A DNA stretch of 64,000 bases, from assembly GCF_013410035.1 (NCBI RefSeq), contig NZ_JACCBW010000002.1, positions 434,001 to 498,000 of the forward strand, given 5' to 3'. The notes beneath the pieces are model-generated. The model made no database searches. It was not told where the DNA came from and saw only the letters and a list, made by a program, of their open reading frames with translations. Shown here piece by piece: positions 31,213 to 39,992 of the stretch. The stretch is from Nocardioides cavernae. Its GTDB lineage: Bacteria > Actinomycetota > Actinomycetes > Propionibacteriales > Nocardioidaceae. The position numbers and the translations under genes are program-made. How positions within the stretch are numbered: position 1 is the first letter of the stretch; each line of letters begins with the position of its first letter.

Positions 31213-32159
31213 CGATCCCGATCGGCTCGGGCCACGGGCTCACCAACGTCGAGGGGCACGCGGACTTCGACATCGTGTGGCCGTGGAACCAGCCCGGCGG
31301 GCTGCGCCGCGGTGCGACCGCGGTGCTCCGGGTCAAGAACGAGGCGCCCGGGCTGCGGTTCGTGCTGCCACCCCTGCTGCGCGCGTGCGACCACGTCCTG
31401 CTCGTGGACAACGGGTCCGACGACGGCACCGGCGAGGAGGCGCTTCGCGTGGCCGCCGAGCACGGCCTCTCCGACCGCTTCACGCTCGAGGAGTACCCGT
31501 TCGAGGTCGCCCGCGCCGGCGCCGAGCACCTCGCCGTCAACGAGCGCTCCGTGCACTCGCTCGCCTACTTCTACAACTGGTGCTTCTCCCACGTCCGGAC
31601 CCGCTACTCGTGGAAGTGGGACGGCGACATGGTCCTCACGACCGAGGGCGAGGTGTCGATGGCCGACCTGTCCTGGCAGGTCGGGATGGCGGAGGCCGTG
31701 ATCCGGTTCCCCCGGCACGGGCTCTACATCGAGTCCGACCGCCTGGCCTACCTCGACCTGGGGCTGCGCAACATCGAGGAGTGGGGCTTCCCCATGAGCC
31801 CCGACTACGTCTACACCAAGGCGCCGGAGTGGGAGATCCGCACGACTCCCGAGCGCATCGAGATGTTCGCCCTGCCGCAGGGCCTGTGCGTCGAGCTCAA
31901 GTGGCTCGACGGCGACGAGTTCGCCCACTGGACCAACCCCGAGTCCTTCGCGACCTCGATCCGCAACCGCCGCAAGCGCCGCGAGTGGCTGGTCTGGAAC
32001 GCCCTCCACGACGGTGAGGTGCCCGAGGGCGTGGTGCGGATCGAGTCGCCGGACGGCGTGCACGTCGTCGACCACGTCACCCACACCTGGCTGCCCCGGG
32101 CGCCGCGGCCGTTCGTGGTCGACGACCCGGACCACGCGAAGCTCCACCTGCGCGCCTGA
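31209..32159 (+). CDS. Glycosyltransferase-like protein
   Basis: 316 aa. After about 35 residues comes a GT-A-like core: AVLRVKNEAPGLRFVLPPLL, HVLLVDNGSDDGTGEEAL and a candidate DxD in KWDGDMVLT (about residue 140). The spacing is that of glycosyltransferase family 2 proteins acting on polysaccharide or methyl-sugar acceptors. Translationally coupled to the preceding sulfotransferase, so the two probably modify the same product. Confidence 0.7.
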   Translation: MTIPIGSGHGLTNVEGHADFDIVWPWNQPGGLRRGATAVLRVKNEAPGLRFVLPPLLRACDHVLLVDNGSDDGTGEEALRVAAEHGLSDRFTLEEYPFEVARAGAEHLAVNERSVHSLAYFYNWCFSHVRTRYSWKWDGDMVLTTEGEVSMADLSWQVGMAEAVIRFPRHGLYIESDRLAYLDLGLRNIEEWGFPMSPDYVYTKAPEWEIRTTPERIEMFALPQGLCVELKWLDGDEFAHWTNPESFATSIRNRRKRREWLVWNALHDGEVPEGVVRIESPDGVHVVDHVTHTWLPRAPRPFVVDDPDHAKLHLRA

Positions 32160-32244
32160 GGGCCGCTCCGTGAGGCGGTTCACACGGTCCGCGGGCATAC
32201 CGGTGTGGTGCCGGGCCGTTCCACCGGTCTATGGTCGTCGTGGC

Positions 32245-32280
32245 TTAAATGACGTTTGTCGATCAACTTGGTTTGATTAG
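32245..32280 (+). promoter_or_regulatory. AT-rich promoter region of the methionine transporter operon
   Basis: A short AT-rich island (TTAAATGACG, TTGTCGATCAACTTGG, TTTGATTAG) in the 196-bp spacer 32160-32355 contains the inverted repeat ATCAA-N6-TTGAT (32262-32277). Likely promoter and operator; no known regulator box and no SAM riboswitch was recognised. Confidence 0.35.
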
Positions 32281-32355
32281 CGACGGCGGCCGAGCGGGGG
32301 GTCAGCGACGCGCGTCCTCCCGCGCCCCAGACGAGGTACGACGAAAGGCACCACC

Positions 32356-33297
32356 GTGTCCGAGAACCACCCGCAGATCGCGCCGCCCACCTCGCGGCGT
32401 ACTCCCCTCCTGATCGGCCTGGCGGTGCTGGTCGTCCTGGCCGTCGTCGGCGGGATCGCCTGGTCGCGCGGCGGCGACGACGCGACCGCGGCGGCTGGTG
32501 AGAAGAACGAGAAGGTCGTCCTGGGCACCGTCGGCGCGAGCGACTCCTACTGGCAGGTGCTGGTGGACGCGGCCGCCGACGAGGGCATCGACCTCGAGGT
32601 GAAGGACTTCTCGGACTACACCCAGCCCAACCCGGCCCTCAGCGAGGGCGAGCTGGACGTGAACCAGTTCCAGCACATCGTCTACCTCGCCGAGTACAAC
32701 GTCGCCAACGACGACGACATCGTCCCGCTGGGCTCCACCGCGATCTACCCGCTCGGCCTCTACTCGACCAAGCACGAGTCCGTCGACGAGATCGAGGACG
32801 GCGAGACCGTCGTCGTGCCCGACGACGACAGCAACCAGGCCCGTGCGCTGCTCATCCTCCAGTCGGCCGGCCTGATCACGCTCGACGACGGCGGCAGCAT
32901 CTACTCCACGCTCGCCGACATCGACGAGGACGCCTCGCGGGTGCAGGTCAAGGCGATCAAGGCCGACCTCACGCCCACCTCGCTGCCCGACGTGGCCGCG
33001 GCCGTGATCAACAACGACTTCGTGGAGAAGGCGGGGCTGTCCTTCGAGGACGCTCTCGCGACCGACGACGTCGAGGACCCCAACGCGCTGCCGTACGTCA
33101 ACATCTTCGCCGTGCGTGCGGAGGACCGCGACGACCCGACGCTGCTCAAGCTCGTCGAGGTCTACCAGGAGACGCAGGCGGTGCTCGACGGCGTGCAGGA
33201 CGTCGCCGGCGGCACGGCCGAGCTGGTGAAGGTCCCGCAGGACGAGCTGCAGGCCTCGCTCGACGAGGTCGAGGCCGACACCGCCGCCCGGCAGTGA
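32356..33297 (+). CDS. metQ: Methionine-type ABC transporter substrate-binding protein (NlpA/MetQ family)
   Basis: 313 aa. The binding domain starts at KVVLGTVGASDSYWQVLVDAA and continues with VKDFSDYTQPNPALSEGELDVNQFQH, the MetQ pattern for methionine-like ligands. Unlike usual MetQ lipoproteins there is no lipobox cysteine: the N-terminus is RRTPLLIGLAVLVVLAVVGGIAWSRGG, a transmembrane anchor. First gene of metQ-metN-metI. GTG after AAAGG. Confidence 0.85.
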   Translation: MSENHPQIAPPTSRRTPLLIGLAVLVVLAVVGGIAWSRGGDDATAAAGEKNEKVVLGTVGASDSYWQVLVDAAADEGIDLEVKDFSDYTQPNPALSEGELDVNQFQHIVYLAEYNVANDDDIVPLGSTAIYPLGLYSTKHESVDEIEDGETVVVPDDDSNQARALLILQSAGLITLDDGGSIYSTLADIDEDASRVQVKAIKADLTPTSLPDVAAAVINNDFVEKAGLSFEDALATDDVEDPNALPYVNIFAVRAEDRDDPTLLKLVEVYQETQAVLDGVQDVAGGTAELVKVPQDELQASLDEVEADTAARQ

Positions 33298-33325
33298 CGC
33301 GCGCGAGCTGAGGGAGGAGCCCACG

Positions 33326-34357
33326 GTGCCACTCGTCGAGATGACCGACGTCCGCAAGACGTTCCCCGCCGCCACCCGCGGCGGGCAGGACGTCGAGGCG
33401 ATCCGCGGCGTCGACCTCACGGTCGAGGCCGGCGAGATCGTCGGCGTCGTGGGCTACTCCGGGGCCGGGAAGTCCACGCTGGTGCGCCTCATCAACGCGC
33501 TCGAGACCACCACGTCGGGCAGCGTGCGCATCGGCGGCCGGGAGATCACCACCCTCAAGGAGCGCGAGCTGCGCGAGGTCCGGCTGGGGATCGGGATGAT
33601 CTTCCAGCAGTTCAACCTGTTCCGCTCGCGCACCGTCTGGGGCAACATCGCCTACCCGCTCGAGGTGGCCGGCGTCGCGAAGGACGAGCGCAACCGGCGG
33701 ATCTCGGACCTGCTCCACTTCGTCGGTCTCGCCGACAAGGCGCACAGCCACGTCGAGCAGCTGTCCGGTGGGCAGAAGCAGCGCGTGGGCATCGCCCGGG
33801 CGCTCGCCACCAACCCCAGCCTGCTGCTGGCCGACGAGTCGACCAGCGCGCTCGACCCGGAGACCACCCAGGAGGTCCTCGCGCTGCTGCGACGGGTCAA
33901 CCGGGAGCTCGGCATCACCATCATCGTGATCACCCACGAGATGGACGTCGTGCGCAGCCTCGCCCAGCGGGTCGTGGTGATGGAGGCCGGCCGGATCGTC
34001 GAGGAGGGCCCCGTCCTGCAGGTGCTCTCCGATCCGCAGCAGCCCGTCACCCGGCGCTTCGTCGCGACGATCGTCGACGACGAGCCCGACCCGGAGGCGC
34101 TGGCGGCCCTGCACTCCCGGCACGCCGGCACGTTCGTCAAGCTCGCCTTCCGCGGCGACGACGTCCGCCAGAGCGACGTCTTCGCCGAGCTGCTGCGCCA
34201 CGGCGTGACCTTCGAGCTCGTCTACGGCGGGATCGAGGAGGTCCAGGGCGAGACCTTCGGCAACCTGACCCTCGCCCTCGACGGCGACCCCGACGCGGTC
34301 CGTACGGCGGTGGCGGCCGTGCGCGACCTCGTCCCGACGACGGAGCTGGCCCGATGA
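33326..34357 (+). CDS. metN: Methionine ABC transporter ATPase with NIL domain
   Basis: 343 aa. Walker A GYSGAGKSTL near residue 47, signature LSGGQKQRVG, Walker B LLLADESTSALD, switch His in VITHEMDVV. The C-terminal NIL regulatory domain (about residues 265-343) is kept; in MetN it binds methionine and inhibits transport. GTG follows GGGAGGAG. The stop overlaps metI. Confidence 0.93.
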   Translation: MPLVEMTDVRKTFPAATRGGQDVEAIRGVDLTVEAGEIVGVVGYSGAGKSTLVRLINALETTTSGSVRIGGREITTLKERELREVRLGIGMIFQQFNLFRSRTVWGNIAYPLEVAGVAKDERNRRISDLLHFVGLADKAHSHVEQLSGGQKQRVGIARALATNPSLLLADESTSALDPETTQEVLALLRRVNRELGITIIVITHEMDVVRSLAQRVVVMEAGRIVEEGPVLQVLSDPQQPVTRRFVATIVDDEPDPEALAALHSRHAGTFVKLAFRGDDVRQSDVFAELLRHGVTFELVYGGIEEVQGETFGNLTLALDGDPDAVRTAVAAVRDLVPTTELAR

Positions 34358-35019
34358 GCGACTCCCACATCGGCCAGCTCTGGCCGCTCTTCTGGCAGGC
34401 GGCGTGGGAGACGACGTACATCGTCGCCATCACGCTCACCCTCGGCGGCCTGCTCGGGCTGCTGCTCGGGCTCGGCCTTTACGTCACCCGCCGCGGCGGC
34501 CTCTACGCCAGCCGTCCGGTCAACGCGGTGCTCAACGTGCTCGTCAACTTCTTCCGGCCGATCCCGTTCGTCATCTTCATCGCGGCCGTGCAGCCCTTCG
34601 CACGGGTGGTCGTCGGGACCGGGATCGGCAACCCGGCGATCATCTTCGCGCTCACCCTCGCCGCGATGTTCGGGATCAGCCGCATCGTCGAGCAGAACCT
34701 CGTCACGGTCGACCCCGGTGTCATCGAGGCCGCCCGGTCCGTGGGTGCGAGCCGCGCGCGGATCGTGCGGACCGTGGTCCTGCCCGAGGCGCTGGGCCCC
34801 CTCGTGCTCGGCTACACCTTCGCGTTCGTCGCGCTCGTCGACATGACCGCCGTCGCGGGCGTGGTCGGCGGCGGCGGGCTGGGCAACTTCGCCCTGCAGT
34901 ACGGCTTCCGCCAGTTCGACACCGTCGTGACCTGGACCGCGGTCATCGTGATCGTCGCGCTGGTGCAGGTCGTCCAGCTCGCGGGCAACGTCACCGCCCG
35001 GAGGGTCCTGCGCCGCTGA
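34354..35019 (+). CDS. metI: Methionine ABC transporter permease
   Basis: 221 aa with five hydrophobic helices. EAARSVGASRARIVRTVVLPEALGPLV (about residues 125-151) is the coupling helix for MetN. IPFVIFIAAVQPFAR and VAGVVGGGGLGNFALQYGF are typical MetI blocks. ATG 34354 overlaps the metN stop. Confidence 0.92.
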   Translation: MSDSHIGQLWPLFWQAAWETTYIVAITLTLGGLLGLLLGLGLYVTRRGGLYASRPVNAVLNVLVNFFRPIPFVIFIAAVQPFARVVVGTGIGNPAIIFALTLAAMFGISRIVEQNLVTVDPGVIEAARSVGASRARIVRTVVLPEALGPLVLGYTFAFVALVDMTAVAGVVGGGGLGNFALQYGFRQFDTVVTWTAVIVIVALVQVVQLAGNVTARRVLRR

Positions 35020-35129
35020 GTGGCGTGCGTCACGCCGCCGTCAGGTTCCACCGCGGAATCCGCGGGCGTACGCTCGATGTTGATCGCAGTAGATCGGTAC
35101 CCGCGAGGGACTGAAACGAAGAGGTCGAC

Positions 35130-36044
35130 ATGAGCAAGCACCGCATCGGTGTCATCGGCGCAGGCCGCGTGGGAGCCGTCCTGGCCTCCGCGCTCCGCTC
35201 CGCGGGTCACGAGGTCGTCGCCGCCGCCGGCGAGTCCGACGCCTCCCGCCGCCGGATCGACGCGCTCCTGCCGGGCGTGCCGGCCGCGAAGCCGACCGAC
35301 GTGGCCCGCGCCAGCGACGTGCTCCTGCTGACGGTCCCCGACGACATGCTCTCCAACGTCGTCACGATGCTCGCCGCGAGCGGCGCGATCCGCGAGGGCC
35401 AGGTCGTCGTGCACACCAGCGGCCGCCACGGTCTCGCCGTGCTGGAGCCCGCCCGCGCCGTCGGCGCCCTCACGATCGCGATGCACCCGGCGATGACCTT
35501 CACCGGCACCGAGGTCGACCTCCCGCGCCTGTCCGGCTGCGTCTTCGGCGTCACGGCCGACGCGGCCGACCGCGAGCTCACCGAGTCCCTCGTCGCCGAC
35601 CTCGGCGGCCGCCCGATGTGGGTGCCCGAGGACCGCCGCACGCTCTACCACGCGGGTCTCGCCCACGGTGCCAACCACCTCGTCACCCTCGTCGCGGAGG
35701 CGATGGAGATCCTCTCCGCCGCAGGTGCCGAGGACCCGGCCGCGACGCTGCGCCCGCTGTTGACCGCCGCGCTCGACAACGCGCTCGAGGACGGCGACGC
35801 CGCGCTCACCGGGCCGATCGTCCGCGGCGACGTCGAGACCGTCCGCGCCCACGTCACCGATCTCGTCGCCACCGCGCCGCAGACGCTGCCCTCCTACCTC
35901 GCGATGGCGCACGCGACGCTCGACCGCGCGGTGACCGACGGCCGCCTGCTGCCGATCCGCGCCGCCGCGATGCTCCGCGTCCTCGTGGCAGCGGAGTCCA
36001 CCCTGCCGCAGTCGCCCGCGCAGCACGGCGTCGAGCCTCGATGA
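35130..36044 (+). CDS. Rossmann-fold DUF2520 oxidoreductase-like protein
   Basis: 304 aa. Begins with a dinucleotide-binding fold (IGVIGAGRVGAVLASAL, residues 6-22), then VLLLTVPDDML and VVHTSGRHGLAVL, and a helical C-terminal domain (about 165-304) like that of ketopantoate and related beta-hydroxyacid reductases; conserved H/N residues occur in YHAGLAHGANHLVTL. It overlaps panC (ATGA) and lies in a pantothenate operon that has no recognisable panE, so it may supply the ketopantoate reductase step. That role is inference. ATG after AAGAGG. Confidence 0.8.
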   Translation: MSKHRIGVIGAGRVGAVLASALRSAGHEVVAAAGESDASRRRIDALLPGVPAAKPTDVARASDVLLLTVPDDMLSNVVTMLAASGAIREGQVVVHTSGRHGLAVLEPARAVGALTIAMHPAMTFTGTEVDLPRLSGCVFGVTADAADRELTESLVADLGGRPMWVPEDRRTLYHAGLAHGANHLVTLVAEAMEILSAAGAEDPAATLRPLLTAALDNALEDGDAALTGPIVRGDVETVRAHVTDLVATAPQTLPSYLAMAHATLDRAVTDGRLLPIRAAAMLRVLVAAESTLPQSPAQHGVEPR

Positions 36045-36967
36045 CCTCGACCCCCGTCCTCGCGAGCACCCGCGAGGAGCTCGCCGGCCTGCTCGCCGAC
36101 GCCCGCCGGTCCGGCGAGAAGGTGGCCTTCGTGCCGACGATGGGCGCGCTCCACGACGGTCACGCCAGCCTCATGCGCGCCGCGCGCGCGGTCACCAGCG
36201 GCCCGCTCGTGGTGAGCATCTTCGTCAACCCGATGCAGTTCGGCGCAGGAGAGGACCTCGACCGCTACCCGCGCACCCTCGACGCCGACCTCGCGGTCTG
36301 CGCGTCCGAGGGCGTGGACGTCGTCTTCGCCCCGAGCGTGGAGGAGATGTATCCCGGCGGCTTCAGCCACGAGTCCGTGCACGACGGCGTCACCGTGGCG
36401 CCGGGCGCGATCGCCGGCATCCTTGACGGCGCGTCCCGGCCCGGTCACTTCGACGGCGTGCTGACGGTGGTCGCGAAGCTCTTCGGCCTGGTCCGTCCCG
36501 ACGTCGCGGTGTTCGGCCAGAAGGACTACCAGCAGCTCGTGCTCGTCCGCCGCATGGTCCGCGACCTGTGCCTCGGCATCGACGTCGTCGGTGCCGAGAC
36601 CGTCCGCGAGCCCGACGGCCTCGCGCTGTCGAGCCGCAACCGCTACCTCGATCCCGAGGGCCGGCGGGCCGCGGTGGCCCTCAGCCGGGCGCTGCGGGCG
36701 GCGCAGGGGCGCGCGGCGTACGGCGTACCTGCCGCGCGCTGGGCCGCGATGGCCGTCCTCAAGGCGGAGGCGGGACTCGAGCTCGACTACCTCGCGCTCA
36801 CCTCGCCCGACCTCGGCGAGCCTCCGGAGACCGGCGAGGGCCGGATCCTGGTGGCGGCCCGCGTCGGCACCACGCGCCTGATCGACAACATGGCGATCAC
36901 GTTCGACCGCATCGCACCGGATGCGGACCAGGCGGGGACCGCGACCGCGGCCTCGACCACCACCTGA
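36041..36967 (+). CDS. panC: Pantothenate synthetase
   Basis: 308 aa. ATP-dependent joining of pantoate and beta-alanine. [17 protein letters not shown] carries the HxGH-type nucleotide motif, SIFVNPMQF binds pantoate, and FGQKDYQQL plus LSSRNRYL (KMSK-equivalent) complete the site. It overlaps the DUF2520 gene and is followed at 15 bp by panD, whose product makes beta-alanine. Confidence 0.97.
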   Translation: MTSTPVLASTREELAGLLADARRSGEKVAFVPTMGALHDGHASLMRAARAVTSGPLVVSIFVNPMQFGAGEDLDRYPRTLDADLAVCASEGVDVVFAPSVEEMYPGGFSHESVHDGVTVAPGAIAGILDGASRPGHFDGVLTVVAKLFGLVRPDVAVFGQKDYQQLVLVRRMVRDLCLGIDVVGAETVREPDGLALSSRNRYLDPEGRRAAVALSRALRAAQGRAAYGVPAARWAAMAVLKAEAGLELDYLALTSPDLGEPPETGEGRILVAARVGTTRLIDNMAITFDRIAPDADQAGTATAASTTT

Positions 36968-36981
36968 AGGGAGCGGCCACC

Positions 36982-37398
36982 ATGCTGCGCACGATGATGA
37001 CGTCCAAGATCCACCGCGCCACGGTCACCCAGGCCGACCTGCACTACGTCGGGTCGGTGACCGTCGACGAGGACCTCCTCGACGCCGCCGACCTGCTGCC
37101 CGGCGAGCTCGTCCACATCGTCGACGTCACGAACGGGGCGCGCCTCGAGACCTACACGATCGCCGGCGAGCGGGGTTCGGGCGTGATCGGCATCAACGGT
37201 GCCGCCGCCCGTCTCGTGCACCCCGGCGACACGGTGATCCTCATCGGCTACGGCCAGATGGAGACCGCCGAGGCGCGGGAGCACCAGCCGCACGTCGTCT
37301 TCGTCGACGCCGAGAACAAGGTGATGGGCACCGGCTTCGACCCGGCCGAGACGTTCGGCGCCCAGACGCTGTCCCGGGGCGACCTCGTCACTCGATAG
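36982..37398 (+). CDS. panD: Aspartate 1-decarboxylase (pyruvoyl enzyme)
   Basis: 138 aa. Makes beta-alanine for PanC. The self-cleavage site is Gly24-Ser25 in [10 protein letters not shown]; the new Ser25 becomes the pyruvoyl group. [18 protein letters not shown] and [11 protein letters not shown] are conserved. ATG after GAAGGGAGCGG. Confidence 0.97.
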   Translation: MLRTMMTSKIHRATVTQADLHYVGSVTVDEDLLDAADLLPGELVHIVDVTNGARLETYTIAGERGSGVIGINGAAARLVHPGDTVILIGYGQMETAEAREHQPHVVFVDAENKVMGTGFDPAETFGAQTLSRGDLVTR

Positions 37399-37401
37399 CC
37401 T
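37396..37401 (+). promoter_or_regulatory. Leaderless-type -10 (TAGCCT) for nadB
   Basis: TAGCCT overlaps the panD stop codon and is 6 bp before ATG 37408, so nadB-nadC-coaX may have an internal promoter. Confidence 0.5.
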
Positions 37402-37407
37402 GCCGGG

Positions 37408-39090
37408 ATGACAGACCACCGGCCGGTCCCGGGTCGCCTCCGCGCACCCGCACCCGGTTGGACCACCCGCGCCGACGTCGTCGTGGTCGGGTCCGGCATC
37501 GCCGGCCTCACCGCGGCACTCCGCATCCACGCGGCTGATCCCTCGCTCCACCTCCTCGTCGTCACCAAGGACGTGCTCGCCGCCGGCTCCACGCAGTGGG
37601 CCCAGGGCGGGATCGCGGCCGCGCTCGGCCCGGGCGACACCCCCGAGCAGCACGAGCACGACACCCTCGTCGCGGGGGCGGGGGCCTGCGACGTCGAGGC
37701 CGTCCGCGTCCTCGTCACCGAGGGGCCCGACGCGGTGCGCGAGCTGATCGCCCTCGGCACCCAGTTCGACCACCACCCGGACGGCGAGCTGTCGCTGACC
37801 CGCGAGGGCGGCCACCACCGCGACCGGATCGCCCACGCCGGGGGAGACGCGACGGGCGCGGAGATCCAGCGCGCCCTGATCGCCGCGGTGGAGCGGGCGC
37901 CGGAGATCGAGGTCATCCAGCACGCCCTCGCCGTCGACCTGCTCCGCTCCGCCGACGGCGGCGTCGCCGGCCTGACCCTCCACGTGCTCGGCGAGGGCCA
38001 GCACGACGGCGTGGGCGCAGTGCACTGCCGGGCGGTCGTGCTCGCCTCGGGCGGGCTCGGGCAGGTGTTCAGCCAGTCCACCAACCCGAGCGTCTCGACC
38101 GGCGACGGGATGGCGGTGGCCCTGCGCGCCGGCGCCCGGCTGCGCGACCTGGAGTTCGTCCAGTTCCACCCGACGGTCATGTGGCTCGGCCCCGAGTCGC
38201 AGGGCCAGCAGCCGCTCATCTCCGAGGCCGTGCGCGGCGAGGGCGCGTACCTCGTCGACGTCGACGGCCGGCGCTTCATGCAGGGCGAGCACGAGCTCGC
38301 CGACCTGGCGCCGCGCGACGTCGTCGCCAAGGCGATCACGCGGCGGATGCTGGAGACCGGAGAGCCGCACATGTGGCTCGACGCCCGTCACCTGGGCGCG
38401 GAGTTCTGGGAGCGCCGGTTCCCGACGATCCTGCGCGTGTGCCGTGAGCACGGCGTCGACCCGGTGACCGAGCTGATCCCGGTCGCGCCCGCCCAGCACT
38501 ACGCCTCGGGCGGGGTCGCCACCGACCTGTGGGGCCGTACGACCGTGCCCGGCCTCTACGCCACCGGCGAGGTCGCCTGCTCCGGGGTCCACGGCGCCAA
38601 CCGGCTCGCGTCCAACTCGCTCCTGGAGGGCCTCGTGTTCTCCCGCCGCATCGCCGACGTGCTCCCCGGCGAGCTGCGCGACTGGGCCGACCCGGCTGCC
38701 GACGAGCGCCCGGAGGGCCTCGTGTCCGGTGACCGGCGACGCGCGATGCAGGACGTCATGACCACACGGGTGGGCGTGCTCCGCCATGCCGACGGCCTGG
38801 CCGAGGCACTGCGCTTCCTCGGCTCGCTCGACCCCGGCGAGGACGAGGCCGGGCCCGCCGCCTGGGAGACCACCAACCTCCTCACGATCAGCACCGCTCT
38901 CGCCGAGGCGGCCGCGCTGCGCACCGAGACGCGCGGCTCGCACTGGCGCGAGGACCACCCCGACCGCGACGAGACCCGCGCGGGGCACGTCGACTCCTGG
39001 TTCGACGCCGGTCGGATCGCTGCGGAGTGGACGTACGCCCCCTCGACCGACCCGAGCGCCCGGCCCGCCCCCACCGAGGTCCCCGCATGA
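37408..39090 (+). CDS. nadB: L-aspartate oxidase
   Basis: 560 aa. FAD enzyme oxidising aspartate to iminoaspartate in NAD synthesis. FAD-binding VVGSGIAGLTAAL (about residues 24-36), the substrate loop GSTQWAQGGIAAAL, HHRDRIAHAGGDATG and the HGANRLASNSLLEGLV signature are all intact. Overlaps nadC. nadA is not in the window. Confidence 0.96.
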   Translation: MTDHRPVPGRLRAPAPGWTTRADVVVVGSGIAGLTAALRIHAADPSLHLLVVTKDVLAAGSTQWAQGGIAAALGPGDTPEQHEHDTLVAGAGACDVEAVRVLVTEGPDAVRELIALGTQFDHHPDGELSLTREGGHHRDRIAHAGGDATGAEIQRALIAAVERAPEIEVIQHALAVDLLRSADGGVAGLTLHVLGEGQHDGVGAVHCRAVVLASGGLGQVFSQSTNPSVSTGDGMAVALRAGARLRDLEFVQFHPTVMWLGPESQGQQPLISEAVRGEGAYLVDVDGRRFMQGEHELADLAPRDVVAKAITRRMLETGEPHMWLDARHLGAEFWERRFPTILRVCREHGVDPVTELIPVAPAQHYASGGVATDLWGRTTVPGLYATGEVACSGVHGANRLASNSLLEGLVFSRRIADVLPGELRDWADPAADERPEGLVSGDRRRAMQDVMTTRVGVLRHADGLAEALRFLGSLDPGEDEAGPAAWETTNLLTISTALAEAAALRTETRGSHWREDHPDRDETRAGHVDSWFDAGRIAAEWTYAPSTDPSARPAPTEVPA

Positions 39091-39992
39091 CGCGCCTCTC
39101 CGACGTCCCCGCCGACCTGCTCGACGAGCTGCGCGCCGCCGAGCTCGACCCCGAGCTCGTGTGGGCGAAGCTCGCCGAGGCGCTGCGGGAGGACCTGCCG
39201 GACCTCGACCTCGACGACCCGACCAGCTCCTCGACGATCCCCGCCGACGCCCGGGGGGAGGCCGTGCTCGGGGCGCGGGAGCCGGGCGTGGTGGCAGGCC
39301 TCGGCATCGCCGCCGTCACCTTCTTCATGGTCGGTGCCGACGCGACCGTCACCGACCGCGTGCCCGACGGCACCCGGGTCGGCGCGGGCGACGTGGTCAT
39401 GCGCGTCGAGGGCCTGACCCAGCGGATGCTCGTCGCCGAGCGCACCGCGCTCAACCTCGCCTCCCACCTGTCCGGCATCGCCACCGCGACCTCGCACTGG
39501 GTCGACGCCCTCGCCGGCTCCCCGACGCGCGTGCTCGACACCCGCAAGACCCTGCCCGGCCTGCGCGCCCTGCAGAAGTACGCCGTGCGCTGCGGTGGCG
39601 GGGTCAACCACCGGACGTCGCTCCAGGACATGGCGATGGTGAAGGACAACCACGTCATCGCGGCCGGGGGAGTGGTCCCCGCGCTCGCTGCGATCCGCGG
39701 TCGCGTCCCGGGGCTGCCGGTGGAGGTCGAGGTCACCACTCTCGACCAGCTCGAGGAGCTGCTGGCGCTCCCCGAGCCGCCCGAGCGGGTCCTGCTCGAC
39801 AACATGACCGACGAGCTGATGGCCGAGGCCGTACGCCGCACCGACGGGCGCGTGCCGCTCGAGGCCAGCGGCGGCATCACCCTCGAGCGCGCGGCCCGCA
39901 TCGGCGCGACCGGCGTGGACTTCGTCTCGGTCGGCGCGCTGACCCACTCCGTCCGCGTCCTCGACCTCGGCATGGACCTGGTGGACCGATGA
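39087..39992 (+). CDS. nadC: Nicotinate-nucleotide pyrophosphorylase (carboxylating)
   Basis: 301 aa. Converts quinolinate and PRPP to nicotinate mononucleotide. ERTALNLASHLSGIAT, DTRKTLPGLRALQKYAVRCGGG and MVKDNHV are the quinolinate-binding signatures; EASGGITLERAARI is the phosphate loop. It overlaps nadB and coaX by 4 bp each. Confidence 0.96.
   Translation: MTRLSDVPADLLDELRAAELDPELVWAKLAEALREDLPDLDLDDPTSSSTIPADARGEAVLGAREPGVVAGLGIAAVTFFMVGADATVTDRVPDGTRVGAGDVVMRVEGLTQRMLVAERTALNLASHLSGIATATSHWVDALAGSPTRVLDTRKTLPGLRALQKYAVRCGGGVNHRTSLQDMAMVKDNHVIAAGGVVPALAAIRGRVPGLPVEVEVTTLDQLEELLALPEPPERVLLDNMTDELMAEAVRRTDGRVPLEASGGITLERAARIGATGVDFVSVGALTHSVRVLDLGMDLVDR

Noticed and set aside
32160..32355. 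SAM riboswitch before the methionine transporter genes
   Set aside because: The expected conserved stems and SAM-binding segments are absent in the 196-bp spacer.
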